The notes beneath the pieces are model-generated. The model had not been told where the DNA came from. It ran no database searches and was given only the letters and a program-made list of their open reading frames with translations. A stretch of 64,000 bases of DNA, from NCBI RefSeq assembly GCF_023022985.1, contig NZ_CP095461.1:1240001-1304000 (forward strand), read 5' to 3'. This document shows positions 16,014 through 26,390 of the stretch, piece by piece. The number at the start of each line of letters is the position of its first letter. Position 1 is the first letter of the stretch. Source of the DNA: Arthrobacter gengyunqii. GTDB lineage: Bacteria; Actinomycetota; Actinomycetes; Actinomycetales; Micrococcaceae. The position numbers were made by a program, and so were the translations under genes.

Positions 16014-18944
16014 GTGGCCAAGGTCCGCGTACACGAGCTCGCCAAAGAGCTCGGCATCACCTCGAAGGACGCAGTTGCAAAACTGCAGGAACTGGGCGAA
16101 TTCGTCCGTTCCGCCTCATCAACGATTGAGGCACCCGTAGTCAAGAAGCTTCGCGGCGCCTTCCCGGCGTCCGCATCAAAGCCCGAATCCAAGCCGGCTG
16201 AGAAGGCCGGAACACCCGGCCCCCGCCCGTCGGCAGCACCCGCTGCCCCGGCGCAGGCAGCCCCCAGCCCGGCGTCGCCGGCTTCGGCACCTGCAGCACC
16301 CGCACCGGCAGAAGCAGCTGCTCCGGCAGCGCCGACGCCGGAGGCCGCAGCTCCCGCCGCCGCCCCGGAGGCTTCGGCCCCCGCAGCGGAAACCACTGCT
16401 GCTCCGTCGTCGGGCGTCAAGCCCGGTGCGCGTCCGGGCCCCAAGGCTCCGGAGGCTGACAAGCCTGCTGCTTCCGCCGAAAGCGGCAGCCGCAGCAGTG
16501 CACCCCGTCCGGGTGCTCCGCGTCCGGCGGCACGACCGGGCAACAACCCGTTTGCAACTTCCCAGGGTATGCCGCGCCCCCGTGGCCGCGGCGAGAACGA
16601 CCGCGGAACGGGCGCACCGCGTCCGGGCAACAACCCGTTCGCTCCTTCACAGGGCATGCCCCGTCCGGGCCGCCGTGACGAGAACACCGAGCGTCCCGCA
16701 GCAGCGGGCGCCGGCGGTCCCCGTCCGGCAGCCGGCTCCGGAGGCCCGCGTCCGGGCGCACCGCGTCCGGGTGCACCCCGTCCGGGCGCCCCGCGTCCGG
16801 CTTCGGCACGTCCCGTCGGTCCCGGCGGAGCACGTCCGACTCCGGGCATGATGCCTAACCGCACTGAGCGTCCGGCAGCGCCGGCACGCGGCGGTGCCGG
16901 TGGCGGCCCCCGCAGGGGTCCGGGCGGCGCTCCGGGTGGAGCTCCCGGTGCAGGCGGCGGCGCACCCGTCGGCGGCGGCTTCGGCAAGGGCGGCCGCGGA
17001 CGCGGCGGCACTGCCGGTGCTTTCGGCAAGGGCGGCGCAGGACGCGGCAAGCAGCGCAAGTCGAAGCGGGCAAAGCGGCAGGAACTGGAGCAGATGTCAG
17101 CTCCGTCGCTGGGTGGCGTTTCAGTACCCCGCGGCGACGGCAACACTGTTGTCCGTCTGCGCCGCGGCGCGTCCATCACGGACTTCGCTGACAAGATTGA
17201 GGCCAACCCGGCAGCACTCGTGACCGTTCTGTTCCACCTCGGTGAAATGGCAACGGCCACGCAGTCCCTGGACGAGGAGACCTTCGGTGTCCTGGGTTCG
17301 GAACTGGGTTACAAGATCCAGGTTGTCTCGCCGGAAGACGAAGAGCGCGAACTGCTGAGCACGTTCGACATCGACTTCGATGCCGAGCTGGAAGCGGAAG
17401 GCGACGACCAGCTGGAGGCACGTCCTCCGGTAGTCACCATCATGGGTCACGTTGACCACGGTAAGACGCGCCTGCTGGATGCCATCCGCAACACCAAGGT
17501 GGTTGAAGGCGAAGCCGGCGGCATCACCCAGCACATCGGTGCCTACCAGATCCAGTTCGATCACGAGGGCGCCACGCGTCCGATCACTTTCATTGACACC
17601 CCGGGCCACGAGGCGTTCACCGCCATGCGTGCACGTGGTGCCAAGGTGACCGACATCGCCGTCCTGGTTGTCGCAGCCGATGACGGCGTCATGCCGCAGA
17701 CGATTGAAGCACTCAACCACGCCCAGGCAGCAAATGTGCCGATCGTGGTCGCAGTGAACAAGATCGACAAGGAAGGCGCCAACCCGGAGAAGGTCCGCGG
17801 TCAGCTCACCGAATACGGTCTGGTTCCCGAGGAATACGGTGGCGACACCATGTTCGTTGAGGTCTCTGCCCGCCAGAACCTCAACATTGACGCCCTGCTT
17901 GAGGCCGTGCTGCTCACCGCAGACGCAGCCTTGGACATGCGCGCCAACCCGAACAAGGACGCCCGCGGTATCGCGATCGAAGCCAACCTGGACAAGGGCC
18001 GCGGTGCAGTTGCCACCGTTCTGGTCCAGTCCGGAACGCTGAAGGTCGGCGACACGATCGTTGCCGGAACGGCCCACGGCCGCGTCCGCGCCATGTTCAA
18101 CGAGAACGGCGAGACCGTCACCGAGGCTGGACCTTCCCGTCCGGTCCAGGTGCTGGGTCTGTCCAACGTTCCCCGCGCCGGCGACACGTTCTTCGTTACT
18201 GACGACGAGCGCACCGCCCGCCAGATCGCTGAGAAGCGTGAAGCCGCGGACCGCAACGCGGCCCTGGCCAAGCGCCGCAAGCGCATCAGCCTCGAGGACT
18301 TCGACCAGGCTGTCGCTGACGGCAAGGTGGACACCCTTAACCTCATCCTCAAGGGTGACGTTTCCGGTGCCGTGGAAGCCCTGGAAGACTCGCTGCTCAA
18401 GATCGACGTTGGCGAAGGCGTGCAGCTGCGCGTCATCCACCGCGGCGTCGGTGCCATCACGCAGAACGACGTCAACCTGGCGACGGTGGACAACGCCGTC
18501 ATCATCGGCTTCAACGTCAAGCCGGCCGAGCGCGTTGCCGACCTGGCAGAGCGCGAAGGCGTGGACATGCGCTTCTACTCCGTCATCTACGCAGCAATCG
18601 ATGACATTGAGCTTGCACTCAAGGGCATGCTCAAGCCCGAGTACGAAGAAGTCCAGCTCGGCACCGCCGAGGTCCGCGAAGTCTTCCGTTCCTCCAAGTT
18701 CGGAAACATCGCCGGCTCGATCGTCCGCTCCGGTGTTATCCGCCGCAACGCCAAGGCACGGGTCACCCGTGACGGCAAGGTCATCGGTGACAACCTCACC
18801 GTTGAGTCGCTCAAGCGGTTCAAGGACGACGCCACCGAGGTCCGCACGGACTTCGAATGTGGTATCGGTCTGGGCTCGTTCAACGACGTCAACGAAGGCG
18901 ACATCATCGAAACCTTCGAGATGCGCGAGAAGCCGCGCGTCTAG
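16014..18944 (+). CDS. infB: Translation initiation factor IF-2
   Basis: GTPase that delivers initiator tRNA to the ribosome. 976 residues. The N-terminal IF2_N helix ([20 protein letters not shown]) is followed by about 300 residues of Ala/Pro then Gly/Pro/Arg-rich low complexity with repeated RPGAP units. The G domain has G1 GHVDHGKT near 478, DTPGHEAF and NKID. Domains II to IV and the C-terminal fMet-tRNA-binding domain follow. Start GTG 16014 has AGGAGA four bases upstream. The long linker is typical of actinobacterial IF-2 but very repetitive here. Confidence 0.97.
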   Translation: MAKVRVHELAKELGITSKDAVAKLQELGEFVRSASSTIEAPVVKKLRGAFPASASKPESKPAEKAGTPGPRPSAAPAAPAQAAPSPASPASAPAAPAPAEAAAPAAPTPEAAAPAAAPEASAPAAETTAAPSSGVKPGARPGPKAPEADKPAASAESGSRSSAPRPGAPRPAARPGNNPFATSQGMPRPRGRGENDRGTGAPRPGNNPFAPSQGMPRPGRRDENTERPAAAGAGGPRPAAGSGGPRPGAPRPGAPRPGAPRPASARPVGPGGARPTPGMMPNRTERPAAPARGGAGGGPRRGPGGAPGGAPGAGGGAPVGGGFGKGGRGRGGTAGAFGKGGAGRGKQRKSKRAKRQELEQMSAPSLGGVSVPRGDGNTVVRLRRGASITDFADKIEANPAALVTVLFHLGEMATATQSLDEETFGVLGSELGYKIQVVSPEDEERELLSTFDIDFDAELEAEGDDQLEARPPVVTIMGHVDHGKTRLLDAIRNTKVVEGEAGGITQHIGAYQIQFDHEGATRPITFIDTPGHEAFTAMRARGAKVTDIAVLVVAADDGVMPQTIEALNHAQAANVPIVVAVNKIDKEGANPEKVRGQLTEYGLVPEEYGGDTMFVEVSARQNLNIDALLEAVLLTADAALDMRANPNKDARGIAIEANLDKGRGAVATVLVQSGTLKVGDTIVAGTAHGRVRAMFNENGETVTEAGPSRPVQVLGLSNVPRAGDTFFVTDDERTARQIAEKREAADRNAALAKRRKRISLEDFDQAVADGKVDTLNLILKGDVSGAVEALEDSLLKIDVGEGVQLRVIHRGVGAITQNDVNLATVDNAVIIGFNVKPAERVADLAEREGVDMRFYSVIYAAIDDIELALKGMLKPEYEEVQLGTAEVREVFRSSKFGNIAGSIVRSGVIRRNAKARVTRDGKVIGDNLTVESLKRFKDDATEVRTDFECGIGLGSFNDVNEGDIIETFEMREKPRV

Positions 18945-19147
18945 CAGTAACCCGGTGGGGCCGTCGGTATACCGGCGGTCCCATCCCCGGCGGTTGGGCC
19001 AGCGCCATGCGGCGGCTGGCCCCCGCCGAGGTCGGCCCGGCTCCCGGATTACTTCGGGCCTGTCCGCGCACGACACCTGACGTACACGACTGCCCGGCCT
19101 GCGCCGTCGTCGTCGTACGACCCACAAATCTTAGTTAAGGAGAGGTA
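18945..19147. other. infB-rbfA spacer
   Basis: This 203-base interval has no gene. A near-perfect palindrome around GGTATACC (about 18956-18985) could form a hairpin but lacks a T-run, so transcription may continue into rbfA. Confidence 0.4.
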
Positions 19148-19633
19148 ATGGCAGATCCAGCACGCGCTGCAAAGCTCGCTGACCGAATCAAGGTTGTAGT
19201 TGCCCAGGCGCTGGAACGGCGGATCAAGGATCCCCGGCTGGGGTTTGTGACCCTCACCGACGCCCGCGTCACCAATGACCTGCAGCATGCAACTTTGTAC
19301 TACACCGTCTTCGGTGACGAAGCGCAGCAGGCAGACACCAAGGCAGCCCTGGAGTCCGCCCGCGGCGTCCTGCGCGCCGAGGTTGGCAAGAACATCACCG
19401 TGCGCCTGACGCCCACGCTGGAATTCGTCCCCGACGAGATTCCCGTGAATGCCAGCCACCTGGAAGAACTGATCCGGGCTGCCAAGGCACGCGACGCAGA
19501 GCTCGAAGCCCTCAAGAAGGGCGCCACCTACGCCGGTGACGCCGACCCGTACCGCAAGGACGAGGACTTCGATGAGGAAGACGACGACGCCGAAGATGAG
19601 GACACTCCTGCGGCAGGTTCCGACGCTAAATAG
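19148..19633 (+). CDS. rbfA: 30S ribosome-binding factor RbfA
   Basis: Ribosome assembly factor acting on the 16S 5' helix. The 161 residues have the KH-type core: the start ADPARAAKLADRIKVVVAQAL, the conserved RIKDPRLGFVTLTDARVTNDLQHATLYYTV, and LRLTPTLEFVPDE-like RLTPTLEFVPDE. An acidic C-terminal extension of about 40 residues (DFDEEDDDAEDEDT) is longer than in E. coli. AAGGAG lies seven bases before the ATG. A strong terminator follows. Confidence 0.95.
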   Translation: MADPARAAKLADRIKVVVAQALERRIKDPRLGFVTLTDARVTNDLQHATLYYTVFGDEAQQADTKAALESARGVLRAEVGKNITVRLTPTLEFVPDEIPVNASHLEELIRAAKARDAELEALKKGATYAGDADPYRKDEDFDEEDDDAEDEDTPAAGSDAK

Positions 19634-19651
19634 TTTTTTGCAGTGAAGTGA

Positions 19652-19697
19652 AGAGGGCGGTTCCCCTGCGGGGGAACCGCCCTCTTCCTTTGTTTCT
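19652..19697 (+). terminator. Intrinsic terminator after rbfA
   Basis: A perfect 15-bp stem (19652-19666 with 19671-19685) and a 4-base TGCG loop are followed by a T-rich tail TCCTTTGTTTCTT. It ends the rimP-to-rbfA operon. Confidence 0.85.
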
Positions 19698-19743
19698 TCG
19701 ATACCATCCCAACACGGCATCGGGTGCGGGTTCTGCACCGTTT

Positions 19744-21036
19744 CTACTGGTCTTCCTGCTCCTCGCCCAGGAAGTCCGAGTCCGACCCATGGTGGCCGTG
19801 GTGGCCCCACCGGCCGCCGCTGCAGTCGTCGTCGTTGTCTTCGAACTCAATGCGGATAATGCGCCCGTCCGGCGGAGCCGGCTCAACCGGAGGCTCTGTT
19901 ACCGGCGGCTCCTCAGCGTCTGGTTCCTGCACTCCGCCGGGAGGGAGCACATCAGTCGAGGCGTACAGCGCGCCGTCGTGAAGCTCCAGGGCGCCGGGCT
20001 CGTTCACTGCGTAGAAGAGTTCCGGAGTATCGGATCCGGCGGGCACCACCGAGATCCGGCCGCTGAACAGTTCGGCCACGAAGATATCGCCGTCGTCGTT
20101 CACTGCCAGACCTGTCGCTCCGGCGAATCCGGTGGCTACGAGTTCTGTCTCGCCGGTGCGTTCGTTCACCCTGAACACCGATCCGTTGTCCAGCCCGCCA
20201 CCGCCCGGGAGCGACGTCACGTACAGGTAGCCGTCGGGACCTCGTTCGACGTCGGTCGGTACCGGTTCCAGGTTGTAGGTGAGTCCCACGGTGCACGACG
20301 GCAGGCCAAAGCCCCCCGCTATCTCAGCGGTGACTGCAAGGGGAATCGGGGGCAGCACGGCGACAGTGGAGATGCCGCCGTTACGGTCCACACGAATCAG
20401 GGCGTTCATTCCGGCGTCGGCAACGATCACTCCGCGGCGCGCCGGGAGAGAAGCGTAGGGGTTGGAATCCTTCAGCCCCGTGTAGGACACCGGCGGACCA
20501 TCAGCGGGTATTTGGGCGGCGCACGCCGGATCGAGGTTGTCGAATCCGTACTGGTTGACGCTGTCCGGATTCTCCGAGAATTCATAGCCGGCGATGTCTC
20601 CGATGGTCCTAATGGTGCCGTTCCGGTCTATCGACTTCAGGACTGACATGTTCTGTGCAGGATCGTTCGTGGCGGCGCCGACGACCATGGTGTAAAACGT
20701 TGTGCCGAGCCTCGTTGATGACTTCGATACCGCCCCGACAGAGTAGCCGGAGCCGGGAGCCGCGCTGTCAAGGATTTCGGTGGCGCCGTCAGGCGTGATT
20801 CGGGTAAGCAGTCCGGCGAAGTCCTGGGCTACGTCCAGGGTTCCCCTGCGGCCAACGGCGAAGCTCAGGGGTGAGAGCAGTCCTTCGGCGAGGGTCGTGA
20901 CTTCTCCGGCGACAGGAGTAGCCGAACCGGAATCCGGCGGATCGGGGTGCCATCCGCCGGCGGAAGCCGGCGAGGCGGCGAGTCCAAGGGCCGCTATTGC
21001 GGCCAGGGAAGCAAGGGCGGGTGATGATTTCTTCAC
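19744..21036 (-). CDS. Secreted ScyD/ScyE-family beta-propeller-like protein
   Basis: 430 residues with a signal peptide ([20 protein letters not shown], cleavage near PASA-GG). The mature part looks like a repeated-strand propeller: [41 protein letters not shown] and [21 protein letters not shown], as in ScyD/ScyE family proteins. The tail is rich in Pro/Glu and then in Asp/His (DDDC, GHHGHHG), which might bind metal. I chose GTG 21036 because GAGGAG lies six bases upstream and it begins the signal peptide. No scytonemin genes are nearby, so the family name says little about function. Confidence 0.8.
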   Translation of the reverse strand: MKKSSPALASLAAIAALGLAASPASAGGWHPDPPDSGSATPVAGEVTTLAEGLLSPLSFAVGRRGTLDVAQDFAGLLTRITPDGATEILDSAAPGSGYSVGAVSKSSTRLGTTFYTMVVGAATNDPAQNMSVLKSIDRNGTIRTIGDIAGYEFSENPDSVNQYGFDNLDPACAAQIPADGPPVSYTGLKDSNPYASLPARRGVIVADAGMNALIRVDRNGGISTVAVLPPIPLAVTAEIAGGFGLPSCTVGLTYNLEPVPTDVERGPDGYLYVTSLPGGGGLDNGSVFRVNERTGETELVATGFAGATGLAVNDDGDIFVAELFSGRISVVPAGSDTPELFYAVNEPGALELHDGALYASTDVLPPGGVQEPDAEEPPVTEPPVEPAPPDGRIIRIEFEDNDDDCSGGRWGHHGHHGSDSDFLGEEQEDQ

Positions 21037-21276
21037 GGTGAGCTCCTCAGCATTGGTCAGGTGCAATGCGAGACTTTCCCCGAGGCCTCCGCGGTTCCCA
21101 GCCACGCCCCCGGCCGAGGCACTCACAGCCTAAATCCGGCTTCCTGACAGGTAAACAATAGGAAGCCGGGATTTTTCCATTCCCTGCGGAGTCGAGTATT
21201 TCGTCCGTAACAGCGAAATCCTTCGTGCAGGGGTTGTGCCGGATCAGCGCATCGACTGACGCAATGATGCGGTGTT
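21037..21276. other. Intergenic region upstream of the ScyD-like gene
   Basis: 240 bases between two minus-strand genes. I see no gene and no recognisable regulatory site beyond the ribosome site of the ScyD-like gene. Confidence 0.4.
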
Positions 21277-22455
21277 TTACTCCCGGGGACGGGCCGGAAG
21301 ACGTTCCAGGCCCGTCACCAATTCCTCGGAGCCGCCGCACAGGGCTATCCGGATCCAGCCCTCGCCGATCGATCCGAAGGCCGTTCCCGGTGCCACGGCC
21401 ACGCCCTGCTCCGCGAGGAACTTCTGCGTCCAGGCCCGCACATCGCCGTTGGAAGCATGGGAAACGTCCGCCCAGAGATAAAACGCACCCTGGGCCTTGA
21501 GATACGGAATGCCCTTGGCATCCAGCACCGCTGCGGCGGCGTCCCGGTTGGCCCGGTAGTGCGCCGCTGCCTCAGCGACATAGTCCTGCGGTCCGGCGAG
21601 CGCGGCAAGGGCTGCGTACTGCGACGGCGAAGCAACGCAGGACACGATGGACTCCATGACCGTGCTCATCTGCTTCTCCAACCCGGCGGGCGTGATGAGC
21701 GCACCGATCCGCAGCCCCGTCAGGCCATAGGTCTTCGAGAGTGTCACGGAGACGATCACCCGCTCTCCGCCGGCGGTGTCCTCGGAACCCGGCCCCCCGC
21801 CGTCGTACTTCAGCGGGCTGACATGCGGCACATCGTAGGTGAAGGCCTCGTAGCACTCATCGGATATGATCCACAGGTCCCGCCGCCGGGCCAGCTCCAC
21901 CAGTTCTGCCACCAAGTCCTCGCTGAACACGGCGCCCAGCGGGTTGGACGGGGAATTCAGCAGCAGGACCCGGGTCCGCGGGGTAATCAGCGCCTCAATG
22001 TCCGCGATCCGCGGCTGGAAGTCATGCTCGGGATACAACGGATACTCCACCGGAACGGCGTGCAGGAGCCCTGCGGTCATGGCGAAGGTCGGATAGCCGG
22101 GGTTGGGGATGAGGATCTCGTCCCCGACGTCCAGGAGCATGCTCATGGCAAGGTGCAGTCCCTGCTGGGCTCCGGCTGTCACGAACGCCCGGCCCGGGGC
22201 CACCTCCACACCGCTGTGCAGGCCCGCCCGCTCAGCGAAGGCCGCACGCAGCGGCATGATCCCGGCGTTGGGCGTGTACCCGGTCTCATCCCGGCTCAGG
22301 GTGGCTGCCGCAGCCTCAAGGATGTGCGGGGGAGTGGGGAAGCCCGGCTCGCCGATGCTGAGCACAATCGAATGCGGCCGGGCCCAGGCCGCCTGCGTGA
22401 TCTCACGGATCTGGTTGGCAGGAGCGTTGCGGACGTGCGGTGAGAGCTCAGGCAT
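21277..22455 (-). CDS. PLP-dependent class I/II aminotransferase
   Basis: 392 residues of fold type I. Visible features are the N-terminal IVLSIGEPGFPTPPHI, the substrate/cofactor motif NSPSNPLG at 167-174, SDECYE at 198-203 with the pyridine-binding Asp, and the Schiff-base Lys241 in SVTLSKTYGLTGLRIG. Members act on aspartate, aromatic or other amino acids, and this sequence does not allow a finer choice. Start ATG 22455 has TACGAT six bases upstream on the minus strand, divergent from the truB promoter. Confidence 0.88.
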   Translation of the reverse strand: MPELSPHVRNAPANQIREITQAAWARPHSIVLSIGEPGFPTPPHILEAAAATLSRDETGYTPNAGIMPLRAAFAERAGLHSGVEVAPGRAFVTAGAQQGLHLAMSMLLDVGDEILIPNPGYPTFAMTAGLLHAVPVEYPLYPEHDFQPRIADIEALITPRTRVLLLNSPSNPLGAVFSEDLVAELVELARRRDLWIISDECYEAFTYDVPHVSPLKYDGGGPGSEDTAGGERVIVSVTLSKTYGLTGLRIGALITPAGLEKQMSTVMESIVSCVASPSQYAALAALAGPQDYVAEAAAHYRANRDAAAAVLDAKGIPYLKAQGAFYLWADVSHASNGDVRAWTQKFLAEQGVAVAPGTAFGSIGEGWIRIALCGGSEELVTGLERLPARPRE

Positions 22456-22547
22456 ACCCGCATCGTAGTTCCCAACAACCCCGGGCAGCCACTCCCCGGC
22501 GCAGCGTCGTCAGGATCTGCGGGCCCGGGCCGCATATACTGAAAGGC
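22456..22547. promoter_or_regulatory. Divergent leaderless promoters: aminotransferase and truB
   Basis: On the minus strand TACGAT (22467 to 22462) ends six bases before the aminotransferase ATG. On the plus strand TATACT (22535-22540) ends seven bases before the truB GTG. Both transcripts would start at or next to the initiation codon. Confidence 0.55.
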
Positions 22548-23489
22548 GTGAATTCAGGGCAGGTCCGTTCAGGGCTGATTATTGTGGACAAGCCGCAGGG
22601 ATGGACCAGCCACGATGTGGTTGGCCGCCTGCGGAAACTAGCGGGCACCCGAAAAGTGGGGCACGCGGGGACATTGGACCCGATGGCCACCGGAGTACTG
22701 GTGGTGGGCATTAACAAGGCCACCCGGCTCCTGACTTACATCGTTGGCACCTCCAAGACTTATGAAGCCACGATTCGCCTGGGCCAATCCACGGTGACGG
22801 ACGATGCCGAGGGTGAGATCACCGCCGAGACCATCGCCGCGGCAGTCACCGACGAAGAGATTATGGCAGCCGTCGCAGGCTTGACCGGCGACATTTTGCA
22901 GGTGCCCAGCAGCGTCAGCGCCATCAAGGTCAACGGCGAGCGGTCCTACGCCAAGGTGCGTGCGGGCGGGGAAGTGAACCTGCCGGCCCGACCGGTGACC
23001 GTTTCCCGATTTGAGGTCCACGACATCCGGCGCGAAAACGGCGGCCGGCTGCGCGACGTCGACGTCACCGTTGACTGCTCCTCCGGCACCTACATACGCG
23101 CCCTGGCCCGCGACCTGGGCGGTGCGCTCGGCGTCGGCGGCCATCTGACCGCCCTGCGCCGCACCTGCGTGGGCCCGTACAGCCTGGAGCAGGCCGCCAC
23201 GCTGGAGCAGCTCGCCTCGGACCTGCAGGTCCTGGAGCTCGACGACGCCGCCCGGGCACTGTTCCCGGTCCGCGAGCTGAGTGCCGCGGAAGCGGTCGAT
23301 CTCTCCCACGGTCGCCGCATCCCGCCGTCGGAAATCGACGGCATCGGGGATGGCACCCCGGTGGCCGCCTTTGCACCGGGCGGCACGCTTGTGGGCCTGC
23401 TGGAAAACAGGGGACCTGCCGGCGCTGAATTCCCTGCCGCCTATGCCAAGGCGCTGCTGGTTTTCGCCCCGGGAAACGAGGCAGTCTAA
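22548..23489 (+). CDS. truB: tRNA pseudouridine(55) synthase
   Basis: Makes the conserved pseudouridine in the T-arm of tRNA. The 313 residues contain SGLIIVDKPQGWTSHDVVGRL, the catalytic Asp in GHAGTLDPMATGVLVVG, the YEATIRLGQSTVTDDAEG strand and SCGTYIRALARDLG-like CSSGTYIRALARDLG. The C-terminal extension resembles the actinobacterial form. The GTG start is preceded by a TATACT box seven bases away and lies at the conserved N-terminus; longer in-frame starts encode unrelated sequence. A membrane-protein gene follows immediately. Confidence 0.95.
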   Translation: MNSGQVRSGLIIVDKPQGWTSHDVVGRLRKLAGTRKVGHAGTLDPMATGVLVVGINKATRLLTYIVGTSKTYEATIRLGQSTVTDDAEGEITAETIAAAVTDEEIMAAVAGLTGDILQVPSSVSAIKVNGERSYAKVRAGGEVNLPARPVTVSRFEVHDIRRENGGRLRDVDVTVDCSSGTYIRALARDLGGALGVGGHLTALRRTCVGPYSLEQAATLEQLASDLQVLELDDAARALFPVRELSAAEAVDLSHGRRIPPSEIDGIGDGTPVAAFAPGGTLVGLLENRGPAGAEFPAAYAKALLVFAPGNEAV

Positions 23490-23864
23490 GTGGTTGTCGA
23501 TCCGCTCTTCATTGTCGGCACCATCGTGTGCCTGGTGTCCGTGGTGCTGTGCGTCGGAGCGGCCGTGCTCAAGCACGGACCCAATGACCTCACCATTCTT
23601 TCCGCAGCCGCCGTGGAGCTTTTCCTGCTCGTTTACGGCGTGGCCGCGATCATCCGCCAGGTGGGCGGGGAGGGGGTGGCCGGAGAGCCCTGGGAATTCT
23701 GGGGTTATCTGTTCACCGCGCTCCTCGTTCCCGTAGGCGCCGTCTGGTGGTCCCTCATGGACCGCAGCCGCTGGTCCAACCTGGTCCTGGGTGCCGTGGG
23801 CATCACCGTATTTGTCATGCTGTTCCGGATGGAGCAGATTTGGGATGGAGTAATACCCGCATGA
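23490..23864 (+). CDS. Hypothetical four-helix membrane protein
   Basis: 124 residues with four hydrophobic segments (FIVGTIVCLVSVVLCVGAAVL, AAVELFLLVYGVAAII, YLFTALLVPVGAVWWSLM and LVLGAVGITVFVMLF). Start GTG 23490 directly follows the truB stop codon. It overlaps the next gene by four bases. Similar small proteins accompany truB in Micrococcaceae. No functional motif is seen. Confidence 0.75.
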   Translation: MVVDPLFIVGTIVCLVSVVLCVGAAVLKHGPNDLTILSAAAVELFLLVYGVAAIIRQVGGEGVAGEPWEFWGYLFTALLVPVGAVWWSLMDRSRWSNLVLGAVGITVFVMLFRMEQIWDGVIPA

Positions 23865-24319
23865 ATTCGAACAAGTCCCGGTCCGGCAGTATCCCCGAAG
23901 GGGCTGCCGCCGGACCCGCTGCCCGCAACACCGGGGCAGGCCGTCTGCTGGTAGCGGTCTACGCCGTCTTTGCGCTGTCCTCGACCGCACGCGCACTGTT
24001 CCAGATCGCCACCAAGTTCGACCAGGCTCCGCTGGCATACCTGCTGTCCGCCTTCGCTGCCGTGGTCTACATCGTGGCAACAGTGGGGCTGGCGAAGTCC
24101 GGCTCCGGCTCCTACAAGGTGTCAGTGGCTGCCGTGGGCATTGAAATGGTGGGTGTGCTGGCCGTGGGCATTTTCGGGCTCGTGGATCCCGCCGCACTGC
24201 CCGACGACACGGTCTGGTCAGGCTTCGGCGCGGGCTACGGCTACGTTCCGCTCATCCTTCCGGTGCTGGGTTTGTGGTGGCTCTACCGCCACCGCTCGGA
24301 TGCCGCCGCCCGCGCCTGA
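23861..24319 (+). CDS. Hypothetical membrane protein
   Basis: 152 residues with a hydrophilic N-terminus of about 28 residues and four membrane segments (LLVAVYAVFALSSTARALF, LAYLLSAFAAVVYIVATVGLA, VSVAAVGIEMVGVLAVGIFGLV and YGYVPLILPVLGLWWLY). ATG 23861 overlaps the preceding stop (ATGA), indicating coupling, so the two membrane proteins may form one complex. Function is unknown. Confidence 0.75.
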   Translation: MNSNKSRSGSIPEGAAAGPAARNTGAGRLLVAVYAVFALSSTARALFQIATKFDQAPLAYLLSAFAAVVYIVATVGLAKSGSGSYKVSVAAVGIEMVGVLAVGIFGLVDPAALPDDTVWSGFGAGYGYVPLILPVLGLWWLYRHRSDAAARA

Positions 24320-24428
24320 ACCACAGGCCGAAACCCGCAGGCTCGGGTGCCCGCCGCGACGGTGCCATGCGTGAGACGATGGCAGGAGAATGCATCCCTT
24401 CGCCTTTTCCATTCCTTCAGGGGGAAAA

Positions 24429-25160
24429 ATGAGCAACTCGGCTTCGACACCAGGTGACCGCCACGACGGGTCCGGTCCCGCTCAACCTGCGCAGCCGCCC
24501 ACGGCTCAGCCAACGGATCAGCAGGCTCCGCCGCCGTCCGCGGCCTCGGCCGGGAGGAAGCCCCACGTTCCCGCTGCAGGACAGGCAACGCGTCCCACCG
24601 AGCAGCTGCAGGTTCCCCCGACAGGCAAGCGGACGGCTGCTTCCCCCGCCAAGGGCGGAAAGGAAGCGGCGAAATCCAAGGGCAAGCCGTACAAGAGCAG
24701 CGACGACTGGGGTGTTTTCCGCGCCGTCGTCATCGGGGTGGGCATTCTCGTCGCCGGCGTCGGCGTGTACTACCTTGTCACCGGAACATCGGGCGTTGCG
24801 GACACCGGCGGCGGCGAAATCAATGCCTCGCTGGAGTCCCAGTTCCGCTTCTTCTCGGCCATGATGGTGGGTGTCGGCGCAGCCTTCATCGCCATTGCCG
24901 TGAAGTTCCAGTGGGCCAACATGCTCTGGCTGGTGTGCCTGATGGTGTTCCTGGGCGGCATTGGGCGCGTGCTGTCCTGGGCGTTCAGCGGCACCCCGCA
25001 CTTCACCATGATCATCCTGATGATCCTGGAACTCGCTTTCCCGCCGGCGCTGCTCGTGTGGCACCGGTTCATCGCCAAGACCAGCGAACTCAAGCGTGAG
25101 TACAGCGAAGGCGGAGCCGCCCGCGGAAGCGGCCCATCCGCCGACGCGGCGCAGGGCTGA
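24429..25160 (+). CDS. DUF4345 domain membrane protein
   Basis: 243 residues. The first ~95 are Pro/Ala/Gln-rich and disordered. The C-terminal half has four hydrophobic helices matching DUF4345: IGVGILVAGVGVYYLVTG, the charged loop ASLESQFRFFSAMMVGVGAAFI, and FLGGIGRVLSWAFSGTPHF. ATG 24429 is preceded by GGGGGAAAA. An upstream in-frame ATG at 24390 would add 13 unconserved residues. Function is unknown. Confidence 0.8.
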   Translation: MSNSASTPGDRHDGSGPAQPAQPPTAQPTDQQAPPPSAASAGRKPHVPAAGQATRPTEQLQVPPTGKRTAASPAKGGKEAAKSKGKPYKSSDDWGVFRAVVIGVGILVAGVGVYYLVTGTSGVADTGGGEINASLESQFRFFSAMMVGVGAAFIAIAVKFQWANMLWLVCLMVFLGGIGRVLSWAFSGTPHFTMIILMILELAFPPALLVWHRFIAKTSELKREYSEGGAARGSGPSADAAQG

Positions 25161-25264
25161 TTCTTTTTCGGCAATAATGGAGAAGTCCGGTACGGCACCG
25201 CGCTGTTCCGGGCTTTTTCCTGCGGCTCCGCCGCACCCCGAACCATCCGTTTGAAGGAGCTTTT

Positions 25265-26254
25265 GTGTACTACTGGAATGGCCTGGCCGAGGTTCCCGCC
25301 GGGATCGGTCCGACAGTAGTGACGATCGGCAACTTCGACGGCGTCCATGTGGGACATCAGCATGTCCTGGACCGGCTGGTGAAGGTGGCCCGCGAGAAAG
25401 ATGCCGCAGCCGTAGCCATCTCGTTCGATCCGCACCCGGCACAGGTGCACCGTCCCGAGACGGCCCCCGAACTGATCATGGGACCGCTGGACCGCCGTGA
25501 GGCGCTGGCAGCCACCGGTCTGGACGGCCTGCTGATGATGCACTACGACCTGCAGTTGGCATCGCTGTCTCCCGAGGAATTCGTCCGGCAGGTCTTCGTG
25601 GACGGACTGCACGTGTGTGCCGTCGTCATTGGCCACGACGTACGCTTTGGCCGCGGCAACTCCGGCGACCTTGAGACGATGCGCCGGCTGGGCGCTGAAC
25701 TGGGCTTTGAAGTCCAGGCAGTGGAGGACTTCGGTGCCCTGCCGGACGGCCCCGCGGCGTCCGGGGGGCGGCGCTGCTCCTCCACCTGGATCCGGGAAGC
25801 ACTGCGCAGCGGCGACGTCCGCACCGCGGCACGGCTGCTGGGCCGCACCCACCGCATGCGCGGCGAAGTCATCCACGGTGCCGCGCGGGGACGGGAACTT
25901 GGTTTTCCCACGGCAAACCTGGCCCCCGAGGCGAGCGGGCTCATTCCCGCGGACGGCATCTACGCCGGCTGGCTGGTTGACGAGGCAGGCACGCGCTGGC
26001 CCGCAGCCATCTCAGTGGGTTCCAATCCAACCTTCGACGGCGTCAGCCGGCAGGTGGAGGCCCATGTGATTGACCGGCCCGAGGAAAGAATCAGCGATTT
26101 CGATTTGTACGGCCAGCACGTGGTGGTGGAATTCGTGGAGCGGCTGCGCGGAATGGTCGCGTATACAGGCCCCGAGGCACTGATTGAGCAGATGCGCCTT
26201 GACGTGGCACGCACGCGGGACGTGCTTTCGACAGATAGCAGCGGGGACAGGTAA
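25265..26254 (+). CDS. ribF: Bifunctional riboflavin kinase / FAD synthetase
   Basis: Makes FMN and FAD from riboflavin. The N-terminal adenylyltransferase domain carries VTIGNFDGVHVGHQHVL (about 18-34), FDPHPAQVHRP, and STWIREALRSGDV near residue 175. The C-terminal kinase domain has VIHGAARGRELGFPTANL and GSNPTFDG. 329 residues is normal. The GTG start is five bases after AAGGAGC. It sits between truB and rpsO, a standard actinobacterial order. No FMN riboswitch is visible upstream. Confidence 0.95.
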   Translation: MYYWNGLAEVPAGIGPTVVTIGNFDGVHVGHQHVLDRLVKVAREKDAAAVAISFDPHPAQVHRPETAPELIMGPLDRREALAATGLDGLLMMHYDLQLASLSPEEFVRQVFVDGLHVCAVVIGHDVRFGRGNSGDLETMRRLGAELGFEVQAVEDFGALPDGPAASGGRRCSSTWIREALRSGDVRTAARLLGRTHRMRGEVIHGAARGRELGFPTANLAPEASGLIPADGIYAGWLVDEAGTRWPAAISVGSNPTFDGVSRQVEAHVIDRPEERISDFDLYGQHVVVEFVERLRGMVAYTGPEALIEQMRLDVARTRDVLSTDSSGDR

Positions 26255-26390
26255 ACTGTTATCAAATTCGGCTGCGGTCCGTGGCGGCTGAATTTCTTTG
26301 TGTCTTTCAGGATTAATCCTGGGCGGCGCCAAGATCCCCGGCAGCGCAGTGCTGACTCGGGCCTCACGGCACAACTCTAGGAGAGTTACA
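26227..26390 (+). promoter_or_regulatory. rpsO promoter and leader
   Basis: TTCGAC (26227-26232) and TAAACT (26252-26257), 19 bases apart, overlap the end of ribF. They would give a leader of about 125 bases before rpsO. The leader has potential stems, including GCAGCGC/GTGCTG near 26340-26355, and ends with AGGAGA. S15 autoregulation through leader structure is known in several bacteria; here it is only a possibility. Confidence 0.4.

Noticed and set aside
16500..17060. Possible repeat array or CRISPR-like pattern
   Set aside because: It is the coding low-complexity RPGAP region of infB, in frame and without spacers.
17121..19127. 668-codon open frame antisense to infB
   Set aside because: Shadow of the IF-2 G domain and C-terminal part; no motif.
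25161..25264. FMN riboswitch before ribF
   Set aside because: Too short and lacks the conserved RFN helices.
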